Shown here piece by piece: positions 54,117 through 62,883 of a stretch of DNA of 64,000 bases. The DNA is from Nostoc punctiforme NIES-2108 (GTDB taxonomy: Bacteria > Cyanobacteriota > Cyanobacteriia > Cyanobacteriales > Nostocaceae), in assembly GCA_003326195.1 (NCBI GenBank), contig LXQE01000154.1, positions 123,127 to 187,126 of the forward strand, given 5' to 3'. The notes under the pieces were generated by a model. The model searched no databases and was not told where the DNA came from. It saw only the letters and a program-made list of their open reading frames with translations. The translations under genes and the position numbers were made by a program. Positions within the stretch are counted from its first letter, which is position 1; each line of letters opens with the position of its first letter.

Positions 54117-55031
54117 TTATACCGTAGAGCGCAGATTTTGAATATCCCGCTTTGGTGGCTGGCCAAAGTAACGGCTATATTCGCGGTTAAACTGGCTGGC
54201 GCTTTCATATCCAACCTCGAAGGCCGCGCTTGCCGCATCCAGTCCATCTATCAGCATACGGTTGCGCGCAATATGGAGCCGAACCCCTTTTTGAAATTGA
54301 AGCGGGCTGAGTGTTGTTAGCGCCTTGAAATGATGGTGGAATGTGGACAGCCCCATTCCAGCCAGTTGGGCGAGTTCTTCAACCCGTAATGGCTTCATGT
54401 AATTCGCCCTGATCCATGCGATTGCCTTGGCTGTCCTGTTGCTTTGACAACCCTGCATTGCAATCGCACGAAGGCGTGCGCCTTTCGTCCCGCGTAAAAG
54501 CCTGTAAACGATCTCACGTTGGATAAGGCCACTAAGAAAAGGAATATCATGCGGGCTGTCCAGCAGATCAAGGAGGCGGGAACAGGCACCGAGCAGCTCG
54601 GCCGTATTGTCACCCATGAGCATAGCAGGTCCATCCGATGAGGCATAACTATCAGGTATATCATCACGACTGAGCATCTCCCTGACCATGAGCATTTCAA
54701 GTTTCAGGACGAGGCATAGATAAGGTTTTTCTTCACTCGCTTCGACCACCTGGCCCAAAACGGGAAGATCAACGGATGTCAGAAGGTATTGGGAGGCATC
54801 GTAAATGAAAGTTTTTGGTCCGAGATCAACGCGCTTGCGGCCCTGTACGACCACAGCAAGGTTCGGTTCGTATGTGACGGATGCCGCAGCGGTCGGGGCC
54901 GTAAATCTGTAGAGGATTAGTCCGGGAATATCAGTTGCATAATCCTCTGCTGTTCCGACAATACGGCTGATCATTTCCACAAGCTCTTGCCGGATAGTAG
55001 ACAGCTTTTCTGTGCTAAATGGTTTAATCAT
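54117..55031 (-). CDS. AraC-family transcriptional regulator, second copy type
   Basis: About 304 residues from ATG 55031, which has GGAG 8 bp upstream; an ATG nine codons earlier (55058) is possible. AraC_N domain with LAVVVQGRKRVDLG and YLLTSVDLPVLGQV, then the double HTH with VEELAQLAGMGLSTFHHHFK and AAFEVGYESASQFNREYSRYFG. Homologous to the regulator at 31674 but clearly divergent. More G+C-rich than its surroundings. Divergent from an aldo/keto reductase it likely controls. Confidence 0.88.
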   Translation of the reverse strand: MIKPFSTEKLSTIRQELVEMISRIVGTAEDYATDIPGLILYRFTAPTAAASVTYEPNLAVVVQGRKRVDLGPKTFIYDASQYLLTSVDLPVLGQVVEASEEKPYLCLVLKLEMLMVREMLSRDDIPDSYASSDGPAMLMGDNTAELLGACSRLLDLLDSPHDIPFLSGLIQREIVYRLLRGTKGARLRAIAMQGCQSNRTAKAIAWIRANYMKPLRVEELAQLAGMGLSTFHHHFKALTTLSPLQFQKGVRLHIARNRMLIDGLDAASAAFEVGYESASQFNREYSRYFGQPPKRDIQNLRSTV

Positions 55032-55204
55032 ATATCTATCTCCAAGCTTGGGTCTCATTTTTAAATATAGCTCCGCGCTCCTTTGAGTTATAGGTATTTC
55101 CAGGCATTAAGAGAAATAGGCAATAATCAGGCAGGATCAAGATACCGCCTCTAGGCAAGATCAGAATATGTTGGAAGCAGAGTGAAGCATTGCAGGAACG
55201 GGTC

Positions 55205-56359
55205 ATGGGCAACGATACGAAAAGTGATGAATCAGGCAAGCGCCTTCGGGGCGTTTTAGACCGTCGTGAGTTTCTGACTGCAACGGCAATTGTCGGCGCA
55301 GCGCTGGCAGTTGCGCCGTTAGCATGGACTGCGCCGTCGGATCAACACAGAACCATCAACAAAGGAGAAGGCAAAATGAAAACCCGCAAACTCGGAACAT
55401 TACAAGTCTCGGAATTAGGCGCAGGCTGCATGAGCATCAGCGCCAACTACGGCCCGCCCGCAGACAAACAACAAGCTATCAAAACCATTCGCACAGCGTT
55501 TGAAAGCGGCATCACATTCTTCGATACCGCCGAAGCATATGGCCCTTATACAAATGAAGAGCTTGTCGGTGAAGCTCTTGCGCCGTTCCGCGACAAGGTT
55601 GCCATCGCCACCAAATTCGGTTTTGCGATTGATGGCACTATCGGGCTGAACAGCAAACCCGACCACATCAAAACGGTGGTTGAAGCGTCGCTTAAGCGAC
55701 TCAAAACCGACCATATTAATCTTTATTACCAGCACCGTGTTGATCCCAACGTGCCAATTGAAGATGTCGCGGCCGCGATCAAAGAGCTTATCAAGGAAGG
55801 AAAAGTTTTGCACTTGGGCCTTTCCGAGGCGAGCGCCCGCACGATCCACCGCGCCCATGCCGTTCAGCCTGTGACGGCCATTCAAAGCGAATACGCACTC
55901 TGGACCAGAAGCCCCGAACAAAACGGCGTGCTTGAAACATGCGAGGAATTGGGGATCGGCTTCGTTCCGTGGGGTCCGCTAGGATTGGGGTATCTAACTG
56001 GAAAAATGAATGCCGGCATTAGATTCGATCCGAAAACGGATTTCCGTTCTGAGTTCCCGCGCTTTTTCCCTGAAAATCTGGCTGCCAATATGCCGATTGT
56101 CGATTTGCTGCGAAAATATGCAGAAAAAAAGAATGCAACGCCCGCTCAAATTGCGCTGGCGTGGCTGTTGGCGCAAAAGCCGTTCATTGTTCCAATCCCT
56201 GGCACGCGCAACATAGATCACTTGAATGAAAATTATGGCGCGCTCAATGTTCATCTAACGCCTGAAGACCTTCGTGAGATTGATGTAGCTTTGTCTAAAA
56301 TCACAGTTCACGGCACAACGATGTCTGAAAAACACATGGCGCAGATTGATCGGACTTAA
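55205..56359 (+). CDS. Aldo/keto reductase with twin-arginine signal
   Basis: 384 residues from ATG 55205, with an AGGA-type site; a TTG at 55190 is possible. Residues 19-46 form a Tat signal (LDRREFLTATAIVGAALAVA then PLAW), so the folded enzyme would be exported with cofactor. The reductase part starts MKTRKLGTLQVSELGAGCMS and keeps FFDTAEAYGPYTNEEL, VAIATKFGF, YYQHRVDPNVPIEDVA and PIPGTRNIDHLNENYGA. Related to the AKRs at 35461 and 37433. An internal start (55376, after AAAGGAGAAGGC) could give a cytoplasmic form. Confidence 0.9.
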   Translation: MGNDTKSDESGKRLRGVLDRREFLTATAIVGAALAVAPLAWTAPSDQHRTINKGEGKMKTRKLGTLQVSELGAGCMSISANYGPPADKQQAIKTIRTAFESGITFFDTAEAYGPYTNEELVGEALAPFRDKVAIATKFGFAIDGTIGLNSKPDHIKTVVEASLKRLKTDHINLYYQHRVDPNVPIEDVAAAIKELIKEGKVLHLGLSEASARTIHRAHAVQPVTAIQSEYALWTRSPEQNGVLETCEELGIGFVPWGPLGLGYLTGKMNAGIRFDPKTDFRSEFPRFFPENLAANMPIVDLLRKYAEKKNATPAQIALAWLLAQKPFIVPIPGTRNIDHLNENYGALNVHLTPEDLREIDVALSKITVHGTTMSEKHMAQIDRT

Positions 56360-56361
56360 TA

Positions 56362-56641
56362 ATGAAAAAAGCACTGCTCATAAACGCGCACCAATTCTAT
56401 GAAGGTATTTCCTCCGGCAGCCTGAACAAGGCTATGCTCGCCCTTATCAGGGAAGGCATGGAAAAGCGGGGTTACGAGGTTCAGAAAACCGACATCGAGC
56501 AAGGCTACGATGTTGATTCAGAGGTGCAAAAGCACCTTTGGGCAGACATCATTATTCTGCCATGATGTCATGAAGGCACCAAATTTTGAAGGTGATGTCA
56601 CAAAATTGCGGGAACACTTGGTAGCTACCTTTGGAACATAG
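56362..56641 (+). pseudogene. mdaB-like NAD(P)H quinone reductase with internal deletion
   Basis: Residues 1-67 (MKKALLINAHQFYEGISSGS to HLWADIIILP) match the N-terminus of MdaB-type flavodoxin-fold quinone reductases. The frame then stops at 56565. From 56561 a different frame reads HDVMKAPNFEGDVTKLREHL and VATFGT to a stop at 56641, which is the normal C-terminus of the same family. About 110 central codons, including FMN-binding parts, are missing. Starts 2 bp after the AKR stop, so it was in its operon. Confidence 0.8.
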
Positions 56642-56761
56642 TTCTCGCGTTCTCGCGTTCAATTCGTGGCTCGCTCGCACCGGAGATGGAAGCTGGCGTT
56701 CCGGTCGATACTCAGTAATAAGCGATATAGGGTTGCATCGGGCGACTTTATCTATTGTGCC

Positions 56762-58099
56762 TCACTGGTCTTTTTCAGTGTACATTGGCACAACCAACAC
56801 TTTATCTACTCTGCTTCCATCCATACTAACTACTTCAAAGCGTAGTCCTGCCCACTTAAAATGTTCAGCGACCAAGGGAATATGCCCTAGTTGGTTAACG
56901 ACAAATCCCCCTAAAGTTTGATAGTTGACCCCTACCCCTGGTAACAAATTTCTGATGTCTAAAATTTCTTTCAACTCATCAATTGACAACAGTCCATCTA
57001 ACAACCAAGACCCATCTTCACGTTGCACCACATCGGGATCAGCTAGTTCTTCACTGGTTGGGATATCACCTACTATCGCTTCCACAATATCAGTGATTGT
57101 CACCAAGCCTTGTGTTACGCCATATTCATCTACGATTAAAGCAAGGTGAGTCCCAGATTTCTTAAATAACTCTAAGAGGTTCAAAGCCTTCATGCTTTCC
57201 GGTACATATAAAAGTGGCTTTAGTAAAGCTTGCAATTCAATGGCTTGGGTTGGATTTTGGGCTAAAAATTCTTTGGTTTGCACAATACCTAATAAGTTAT
57301 CAATGCTCTGTTGACCAACTGGGAAGAATGAATGAATACTTTCAATGACTTGGCTGCGGATTTTTGACAATGGTTCATCAATATCAAGCCAAACCATCTC
57401 TGTGCGTGATGTCATAAATGCACTGACTTGTCTGTTGCCAATGCTAAACACTCGCTCTACTACGTCTTGTTCGGCTTCTCCCAATAGACCCGCTTCATGG
57501 CTAGCTGCCACTAAAAGTTTCAATTCTTCAGTCGAATGAAGCAATTCTTCGCTACTTCCTGGTTCCAACCCTATAAGCTTTAGAACCAAATTTCCTAAAC
57601 TATTCAAAGCTTGGACAACAGGGCGAAATATCACTAAGTATAGTTCTAAGAGATTTATAACCGCGAAGGCTGTTCTTTCCGTGCGCTGGAGCGCTAAACT
57701 TTTCGGAGCCAATTCTCCCAAAACGATGTGGAGAGATGTAATGATTGTAAAGGCAATCACTACTGATAACGTATGGGCGCTAGTTTGTGATAAAGATTTT
57801 GGCAGCCAGTGGAAAGCGGGTTCGACCAGTACTGCAATTGCTGGTTCTCCAAGCCAACCTAAGCCTAAAGAAGATATGGTAACACCAAGTTGGGTCGCTG
57901 CTAGATAAGCATCCAAGTTATTTACTGCCCGTTGTAAAGCTTTTGCACGGGGATGACCTTGGATAACCAACTGTTCGACACGACTACGGCGAAGCGCAAC
58001 CAAGGCAAATTCAGCCGCCACAAAGAATCCGTTGGCTAGCACCAAGAAAATCACCGATAGCAATTTGCCCGCAGTAAGCCAAGTCAATGGACTGTTCAT
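56762..58099 (-). CDS. CNNM/CorC-type membrane protein (hemolysin family, DUF21-CBS)
   Basis: 445 residues. The N-terminal DUF21 transmembrane domain (LLSVIFLVLANGFFVAAEFA, NNLDAYLAATQLGVTISSLG) precedes a CBS pair (FMTSRTEMVWLDIDEP, HLALIVDEYGVTQGLVTITD) and a C-terminal CorC_HlyC domain (EREDGSWLLDGLLSIDEL-like, TLGGFVVNQLGHIP). Probably an ion (Mg/Co) transporter or regulator in the inner membrane. Intact and cyanobacterial in character, sitting between scarred genes. Confidence 0.92.
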   Translation of the reverse strand: MNSPLTWLTAGKLLSVIFLVLANGFFVAAEFALVALRRSRVEQLVIQGHPRAKALQRAVNNLDAYLAATQLGVTISSLGLGWLGEPAIAVLVEPAFHWLPKSLSQTSAHTLSVVIAFTIITSLHIVLGELAPKSLALQRTERTAFAVINLLELYLVIFRPVVQALNSLGNLVLKLIGLEPGSSEELLHSTEELKLLVAASHEAGLLGEAEQDVVERVFSIGNRQVSAFMTSRTEMVWLDIDEPLSKIRSQVIESIHSFFPVGQQSIDNLLGIVQTKEFLAQNPTQAIELQALLKPLLYVPESMKALNLLELFKKSGTHLALIVDEYGVTQGLVTITDIVEAIVGDIPTSEELADPDVVQREDGSWLLDGLLSIDELKEILDIRNLLPGVGVNYQTLGGFVVNQLGHIPLVAEHFKWAGLRFEVVSMDGSRVDKVLVVPMYTEKDQ

Positions 58100-58170
58100 A
58101 ACTATCTATTCTAGCCTTTGATCCTAATTACTACTGCGATTATTTTGTCAACGCTAATTGCTACCTACCT

Positions 58171-58195
58171 ATTTGCCGACCAATGGTCGGCAAAT
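58171..58195. terminator. Perfect 11-bp hairpin upstream of the CorC-type gene
   Basis: ATTTGCCGACC and GGTCGGCAAAT flank a 3-nt loop. Lies in the space between the divergent CorC-type gene and the kinase remnant; may be a leftover terminator. Confidence 0.45.
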
Positions 58196-58233
58196 ATTCT
58201 TTGGATATGCAAGTAGACAAGATCATAAGTTAG

Positions 58234-59129
58234 AGCATTTTAATTGGAGCATATCGAGATAATGAGGTAAATTCAACGCATCCACTGGCGTTAATGCTAG
58301 AAAGACTGCGAAAACAAGGAGTAGTTTTTCAAGAAATTATCCTGACACCTTTAACGCTGGAACCGTTGAGTCAGTTAATTGCCGAGAGTAATAAATCACC
58401 TCAATTAGTTTTTCTGGATTTACTCGCAGCTTTACAAAATGGATTAATTCAACCCCTATCTGAATTAGATGAAAACTTGTTAATTAAAGAGCATAAGTTT
58501 CTGCACGATCGCGTACAGCAAGCAGCTTATGCTTTAATTGATGAGGCGCACAAACAAGTTGTTCATTTACAAATTGGGCATAATCTCCTCGAAAAAACCT
58601 TGCCAGAGCAACTATCAGAACGAATATTTGAAATTGTCGATCATCTCAATAATGGAATTGAGCTGATTACCGAGCAATCCGAACGCAATGAAATTGCGCG
58701 ATTAAATTTAATCGCAAGTCAAAAAGCAAAAGCAGCGATCGCCATTCAAAATGCCAAACTCTACTCCAAGTTACGCGCTAGCGAAAGTCAGATGGCTCAA
58801 TTCCTGGAAGCGGTGCCGGTAGGAATTGGAGTTGTGGATGCACTGGGTCGCCCTACGCCATACTTCGCATCGGGCAAGAAGCGTTAACCAATGCCTTTAA
58901 GTATGCCAATGCCAGCGTAATCCGCGTTGAGTTGCGGTATGAATCATCGCAAGTCGTCTTGCAAATCAAAGACAATGGGCAAGGGTTTGAAAGCCAAAGT
59001 CTATCCGTCGGTCGCGGCTTTGGGTTACTGGGAATGACCGAATGCGCCCAAAGTATTGGAGGAGAATTGACGATTGTGAGTCACTTTGGACAAGGTACAG
59101 AAATTGTAGTGAGAGTACAAACGCCATGA
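58234..59129 (+). pseudogene. Multi-domain (AAA-GAF-PAS-histidine kinase) signalling protein with several deletions
   Basis: An open frame begins after a stop with LIGAYRDNEVNSTHPLALML and continues FLHDRVQQAAYALIDEAHKQ, typical of the AAA part of giant Ser/Thr-His multi-kinases, but lacks its N-terminus. At about 58736 the AAA tail jumps directly to the end of a GAF domain (IAIQNAKLYSKLRASESQ), so a segment is missing there. At about 58850 the PAS start (VDALGRP) jumps, with change of frame, to a HATPase domain: LRIGQEALTNAFKYANAS, IKDNGQGFE and GFGLLGMTE, ending at 59129. The dimerisation/His region is gone. Not functional as a kinase. Confidence 0.75.
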
Positions 59130-59721
59130 CGCACAGCTTAACCGCGACACCTTACTCTTCTGCAATCCGCATCTTGATTGGCGATGACCATCCATTTATG
59201 CGAGAGGGTCTAACAGCCGTACTCGATTATCAACCGGATATGACCGTAGTTGGGCAAGCCTGTAACGGCTACGAAGCAGTAGAATTGTTCCGCCAACATC
59301 AACCCAATGTCACATTGATGAGTTTGCCGACGCTCGAATCATTGTCTTGACGACCTATGACGGCGACGAAGACATCTATCGGGGACTGCGAGCGGGCGCA
59401 AAAGGTTATGTCTTAAAAGATGCAGAACCAGACGAACTACTGACAGCAATTCGGTCAGTTTACAGAGGTCAGCAGTACATCCCTCCTGCCGTGGGCGCAA
59501 AACTAGCAGAACGGATGCGAAGTCCAGAACTAAGCGATCGCGAATTGGAAGTGTTGCGCCTGATGGCAACAGGCAAGAGTAACTTAGAGATTAGCACTGC
59601 TTTGGCGATCGCTGAGGGAACGGTCAAATTCCATGTGAAAAATATTTTGAGCAAACTGGGAGTGAGCGATCGGACTCAAGCGATGATTGTTGCTCTTAAG
59701 TGCGGTATCATTACACTTTAA
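59126..59721 (+). pseudogene. NarL/FixJ-family response regulator lacking its phospho-acceptor segment
   Basis: Starts MTHSLTATPYSSAIRILIGD, overlapping the kinase remnant by 4 bp. The receiver keeps the acidic pair (GDDHPFMREGL) but at 59319 the sequence goes from PNVTLM straight to EFADARIIVLTTYDGDED in another frame; the Asp-bearing D-x-x-MP segment is lost. The LuxR-type HTH (LSDRELEVLRLMATGKSNLE) is intact and ends normally. The frame as written stops at 59350. A downstream frame from 59347 could at most give a receiver-less HTH protein. Confidence 0.8.
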
Positions 59722-59968
59722 GAATTCAGCCAAAGCTTCAGAAGAATAAATTCAGAATTATCACCTGCTCTTAAGGATAGGTTATTTCTAGCCCTAAGAG
59801 TAAGTTGATCCCTATCCCTGTTGTTAGTGCAAAAACTCCCCGCAGGGGATGCGACAAAGTGGGGTCAATTTTCATATTCTCAGAATCAAGAAACGATATT
59901 CAATTTCTTACTGTTCTTTCTAGCATTTTCATCGCCAAAATGCTATCCACAGACCGCATAAAACAAAG

Positions 59969-60409
59969 ATGAGTCAGACAAGCGATCGCGACAGGCTGCT
60001 CATGCCAATTTCAGAACACGACCATACCCAAGGAAAAATCGATGCCTCAGTCATTTTAGTGGAATACGGTGACTATCAATGTTTTTGCTGTAGTGAGGTT
60101 AACAGGATGATTCAAGAAATTCAGCAACAGATCCAATTATGCTTTATATTTCGTCATTTCCCCCGCACACAACTTCATCACCAAGCACAAAAGGCAGCAG
60201 AAGCCGCTGCCGCGCAAAATAAGTTTTGGCAAATGCACAATCTCTTATTTGCGAATCAATCCGCACTTAACAATGGCTATCTTCTAGAGTATGCCAATGC
60301 AATACAGCTTGACATCAATCGATTCCTTCGGGATATGACAGATCGCGTTCACGCTCAAAGAGTCAATCAAAATGGGCTTCACGGGTCTAATTGCTTTAGT
60401 TCATCCTGA
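59969..60409 (+). pseudogene. DsbA-like thioredoxin-fold protein, C-terminus lost
   Basis: Residues 22-135 match DsbA/2-hydroxychromene-type thioredoxins: ASVILVEYGDYQCFCCSEVN (CFCC at the CxxC position), LCFIFRHFPRTQLHHQA, AAAQNKFWQMHNLLF. After HAQRVNQN the sequence changes abruptly and ends in an unrelated tail, where relatives continue with the cis-proline GTPTFFING segment. The break at about 60370 coincides with the start of a GMC oxidoreductase fragment, so the two genes are joined by a deletion. Confidence 0.8.
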
Positions 60410-60878
60410 AAACATTGGCAGTGTCAGTTTGCGATCACCCGATCCCAAAGACACGCCAGTGATTCGGCTAAACTATCTACAAAGTCAATCCGATGTGCAA
60501 AAGCTCGTTGCCGGAGTTAAATTAATGCGCCAATTGTTCCAGACCAGTGCTTTTGATGAATTTCGCGGTCGGGAAGTTGCTCCGGGCGCTGATGTAACTG
60601 ACGATGTAGCACTTGTTGCATACATCCGGGAAACCTGCGGTACGGTGTTTCATCCAATCGGCACCTGTAAAATGGGCACAGATTCAATGGCAGTTGTAGA
60701 CTCCCAACTGCGGGTCTATGGGGTTGAAGGCTTACGGATCGTCGATGCCTCCATTATGCCAACTCTAAATACAGGGCATACAAACGCGCCCACAATTATG
60801 ATCGGCGAAAAAGCAGCCGATTTAATTAAAGCAGCAGATAGCGTTTCTAAGCCAGCACAGAAAGCAATTGCCAAGTGA
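60372..60878 (+). pseudogene. GMC oxidoreductase, C-terminal fragment
   Basis: 168 residues equal to the GMC_oxred_C domain of choline-dehydrogenase-like flavoenzymes: VSLRSPDPKDTPVIRLNYL, the catalytic His in TVFHPIGTCKMG, VVDSQLRVYGVEGLRIVDAS and the His/Asn of TGHTNAPTIMIGEKAAD. The FAD-binding N-terminal two thirds are missing. An ATG happens to open the fragment, but without the Rossmann domain it cannot bind FAD normally. Confidence 0.8.
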
Positions 60879-60894
60879 CTCATACCAATTCGCA

Positions 60895-61368
60895 ATGGGC
60901 TTGGCGACGCTAACGCAATTACTTTTTGTAATGGGGATTTTACCCCAAGGTAGAAGAAAAATGAAGATTGCTCAATATGGAACAGCGATCGCGGTTCTTC
61001 ATGCGATCGCTAATGGACTACATGGTTTAGCACATGTGAAAATCCCAGTTGCCCTATCTTTGCTTCAGAGTTCGTTTGTGGGGATTGTGATTTTTTTGAC
61101 TCCCATCATTGCAGCCGTATTACTTTGGACACAGTTCTACCGCATTGGTAGTTGGCTGTTGCTCAGTTCAATAGCAGGATCGCTCCTTTTTGGAATCTAC
61201 AATCATTTCATCGTCATTAGCCCCGATCATGTGTCTCAAGTTTCCTTGGCAGGTTGGGGTCTGCTTTTTCAAGTTACAGCCATTCTCATATTAATAGTAG
61301 ATGGATTCGGGTGCGGGATTAGCGTTTGGGCATTGAAAACAATCCAGCAACCAGAGGAGGTCTTATAA
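60895..61368 (+). CDS. Four-helix membrane protein of unknown function
   Basis: 157 residues from ATG 60895; a TTG at 60868 overlapping the GMC fragment is the other option. Four hydrophobic segments: about 3-18, 30-50, 58-78, 88-108, with a fifth near 122-145. RRKMKIAQYGTAIAVLHAIA and NGLHGLAHVKIPVALS are the most distinctive stretches. No family name is assigned; probably an inner-membrane protein. Confidence 0.6.
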   Translation: MGLATLTQLLFVMGILPQGRRKMKIAQYGTAIAVLHAIANGLHGLAHVKIPVALSLLQSSFVGIVIFLTPIIAAVLLWTQFYRIGSWLLLSSIAGSLLFGIYNHFIVISPDHVSQVSLAGWGLLFQVTAILILIVDGFGCGISVWALKTIQQPEEVL

Positions 61369-61519
61369 GTTCGTAACCATCATCGTTCGTAGAGATCGCA
61401 ACACTGGGGGCAGTAGCATTGTAAACTCACAATCAACAGGCAGTTAGGGTTTATCAAAATCCATCTGCAACCCTCATTTTCTCAGTGTTGAAACACTTAC
61501 ACTATAGGGAGAAAGAACC

Positions 61520-62575
61520 ATGAGCCAATCTAATCTATCCATTACTGCCCAAGAAGTAACTACCAATACTATCTTGGACACTGCTGCTCAAGAAGCAGCT
61601 ACTGAGACTATCGTGGACATTGATCTTAACGTTCAAGCCCAGAAGGGCCCAGACCTGCGAAAAGACCATCCTAAAAGTCACGGCTTGGTTTGGGGAGAGT
61701 TCAAAGTTGAGGAAAATATTCCTGAATCGTTGAAGGTGGGTATATTTGCCCAGTCCAAAACCTACCCGCTTTGGATGAGGCTCTCCAATGCTTCCTCAGT
61801 AGAGAAGCGCGGTAAGCTCAAGTCGGATCTTGATCCCGATGTTCGGGCACTCGCGATCAAACTCTTACAGGTAGAGGGTGAAAAAGTGCTGGATGATGAG
61901 CAGGAAACCCAAGACTTTTTGATGATTAATCATCCGGTCTTCTTTGTCCACGATGCCCAAGGGTTTGCCAACCTGACGAAAGCAAGCGTTGGTCAAGCAA
62001 ATGAAGAAGAGCTGCGCTCGCTAGAACCCACGTTTGAAGTTCTCAAAGCGGTTACGAGCAAACAAGTTGCAAATCCACTGCTGATCCAATATTGGAGTAC
62101 AACTCCCTATAAACTTGGCTCTGTGTCCATCAAGTTTTCTGTAAAACCTCATCAGCAAGATACTCCCAGTTCACCCCCCACTTCAGAGACTTACTTGCGT
62201 GAGGCAGTCGTCAAATATCTGTCGGAAGAGGGCAAAGATGCAACCTTTGACTTCTTGGTGCAGCTTTATGTCAACGATGAGAAAACTCCAATTGAAGATC
62301 CAATGCAGGAGTGGCAAGAGAAGGACTCACCGTTTATCAAGTTTGCAACCATCACAGTTCCAGCTCAGAAATTTGACTTCGAGGAGCGGAAGCGACTGGA
62401 TGAGGGTCTATCGTTCATGGCTTGGCATACCCTCCCAGAACACGCACCCTTGGGTAGTGTCAATTTAGCTCGTAAAAAAGTTTATCAAGAGATAGTAAAG
62501 GCTCGACGGAGTAACATACACCACCGCGTCGAAGAGCCGCAAGCATATAGTTCAGTTTTAGACGATCCTGAATAA
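61520..62575 (+). CDS. Catalase-related heme protein
   Basis: 351 residues. After a low-complexity N-terminus (TAAQEAATETIVDID) the catalase-like core has HGLVWGEFKVEENIPESLK, YPLWMRLSNASS, DVRALAIKLLQVEGEK, DFLMINHPVFFVHDAQGF and a C-terminal RRSNIHHRVEEP. These resemble the small catalase-family proteins of cyanobacteria that lack the standard catalase C-terminal parts and include allene-oxide-synthase-like enzymes. Could act on H2O2 or lipid hydroperoxides. A GGGAGAAAG ribosome site precedes the ATG and a hairpin follows the stop. Confidence 0.82.
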   Translation: MSQSNLSITAQEVTTNTILDTAAQEAATETIVDIDLNVQAQKGPDLRKDHPKSHGLVWGEFKVEENIPESLKVGIFAQSKTYPLWMRLSNASSVEKRGKLKSDLDPDVRALAIKLLQVEGEKVLDDEQETQDFLMINHPVFFVHDAQGFANLTKASVGQANEEELRSLEPTFEVLKAVTSKQVANPLLIQYWSTTPYKLGSVSIKFSVKPHQQDTPSSPPTSETYLREAVVKYLSEEGKDATFDFLVQLYVNDEKTPIEDPMQEWQEKDSPFIKFATITVPAQKFDFEERKRLDEGLSFMAWHTLPEHAPLGSVNLARKKVYQEIVKARRSNIHHRVEEPQAYSSVLDDPE

Positions 62576-62587
62576 TCTTGCTTGCCA

Positions 62588-62618
62588 ACTACTTCTGCCA
62601 ACAATTGGTGGAAGTAGT
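62588..62618 (+). terminator. Hairpin after the catalase-like gene
   Basis: ACTACTTC (62588-62595) pairs with GAAGTAGT (62611-62618), extended by an inner CCA/TGG. It lies 13 bp after the stop; no strong T-run. Confidence 0.5.
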
Positions 62619-62630
62619 GTCTCACAATAT

Positions 62631-62732
62631 CTAGAATACTAACGATTGCTCTTTCTCATTAATGGATTTAAGCAATGCAAGACGGCGTTGAGCTTTGTCT
62701 ACAGCAGCAGAACCGCGAGTTTTTAGAGACAT
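62631..62732 (-). pseudogene. Short remnant or small protein starting MSLKTRGSAAVDKAQRR
   Basis: A 33-codon frame on the minus strand, MSLKTRGSAAVDKAQRRLAL then LKSINEKEQSLVF. The even, charged sequence looks like the N-terminus of a longer helical protein cut short. No family claimed. The rest of 62576-62883 is empty. Confidence 0.4.
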
Positions 62733-62883
62733 GGGAGATATTTATTGAATAGTTCTATCTCAACATAGCGGAATGCCTTTCTACGTGAGATGAGTAATTT
62801 TGTGGATTTAATTAAGAGTTGATATTGAGAGTTTCTCTGTATTTTTACTAATCCATCCAGATGTATTTGTCGGTTGTTTCGGG

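Noticed and set aside
55415..55921. A 168-codon minus-strand open frame opposite the Tat-signal reductase
   Set aside because: Shadow of the reductase; no family resemblance and no ribosome site.
56642..56761. Possible further gene fragment between the mdaB remnant and the CorC-type gene
   Set aside because: One frame reads IRGSLAPEMEAGVPVDTQ before a stop, but no family could be recognised, so it is not annotated.
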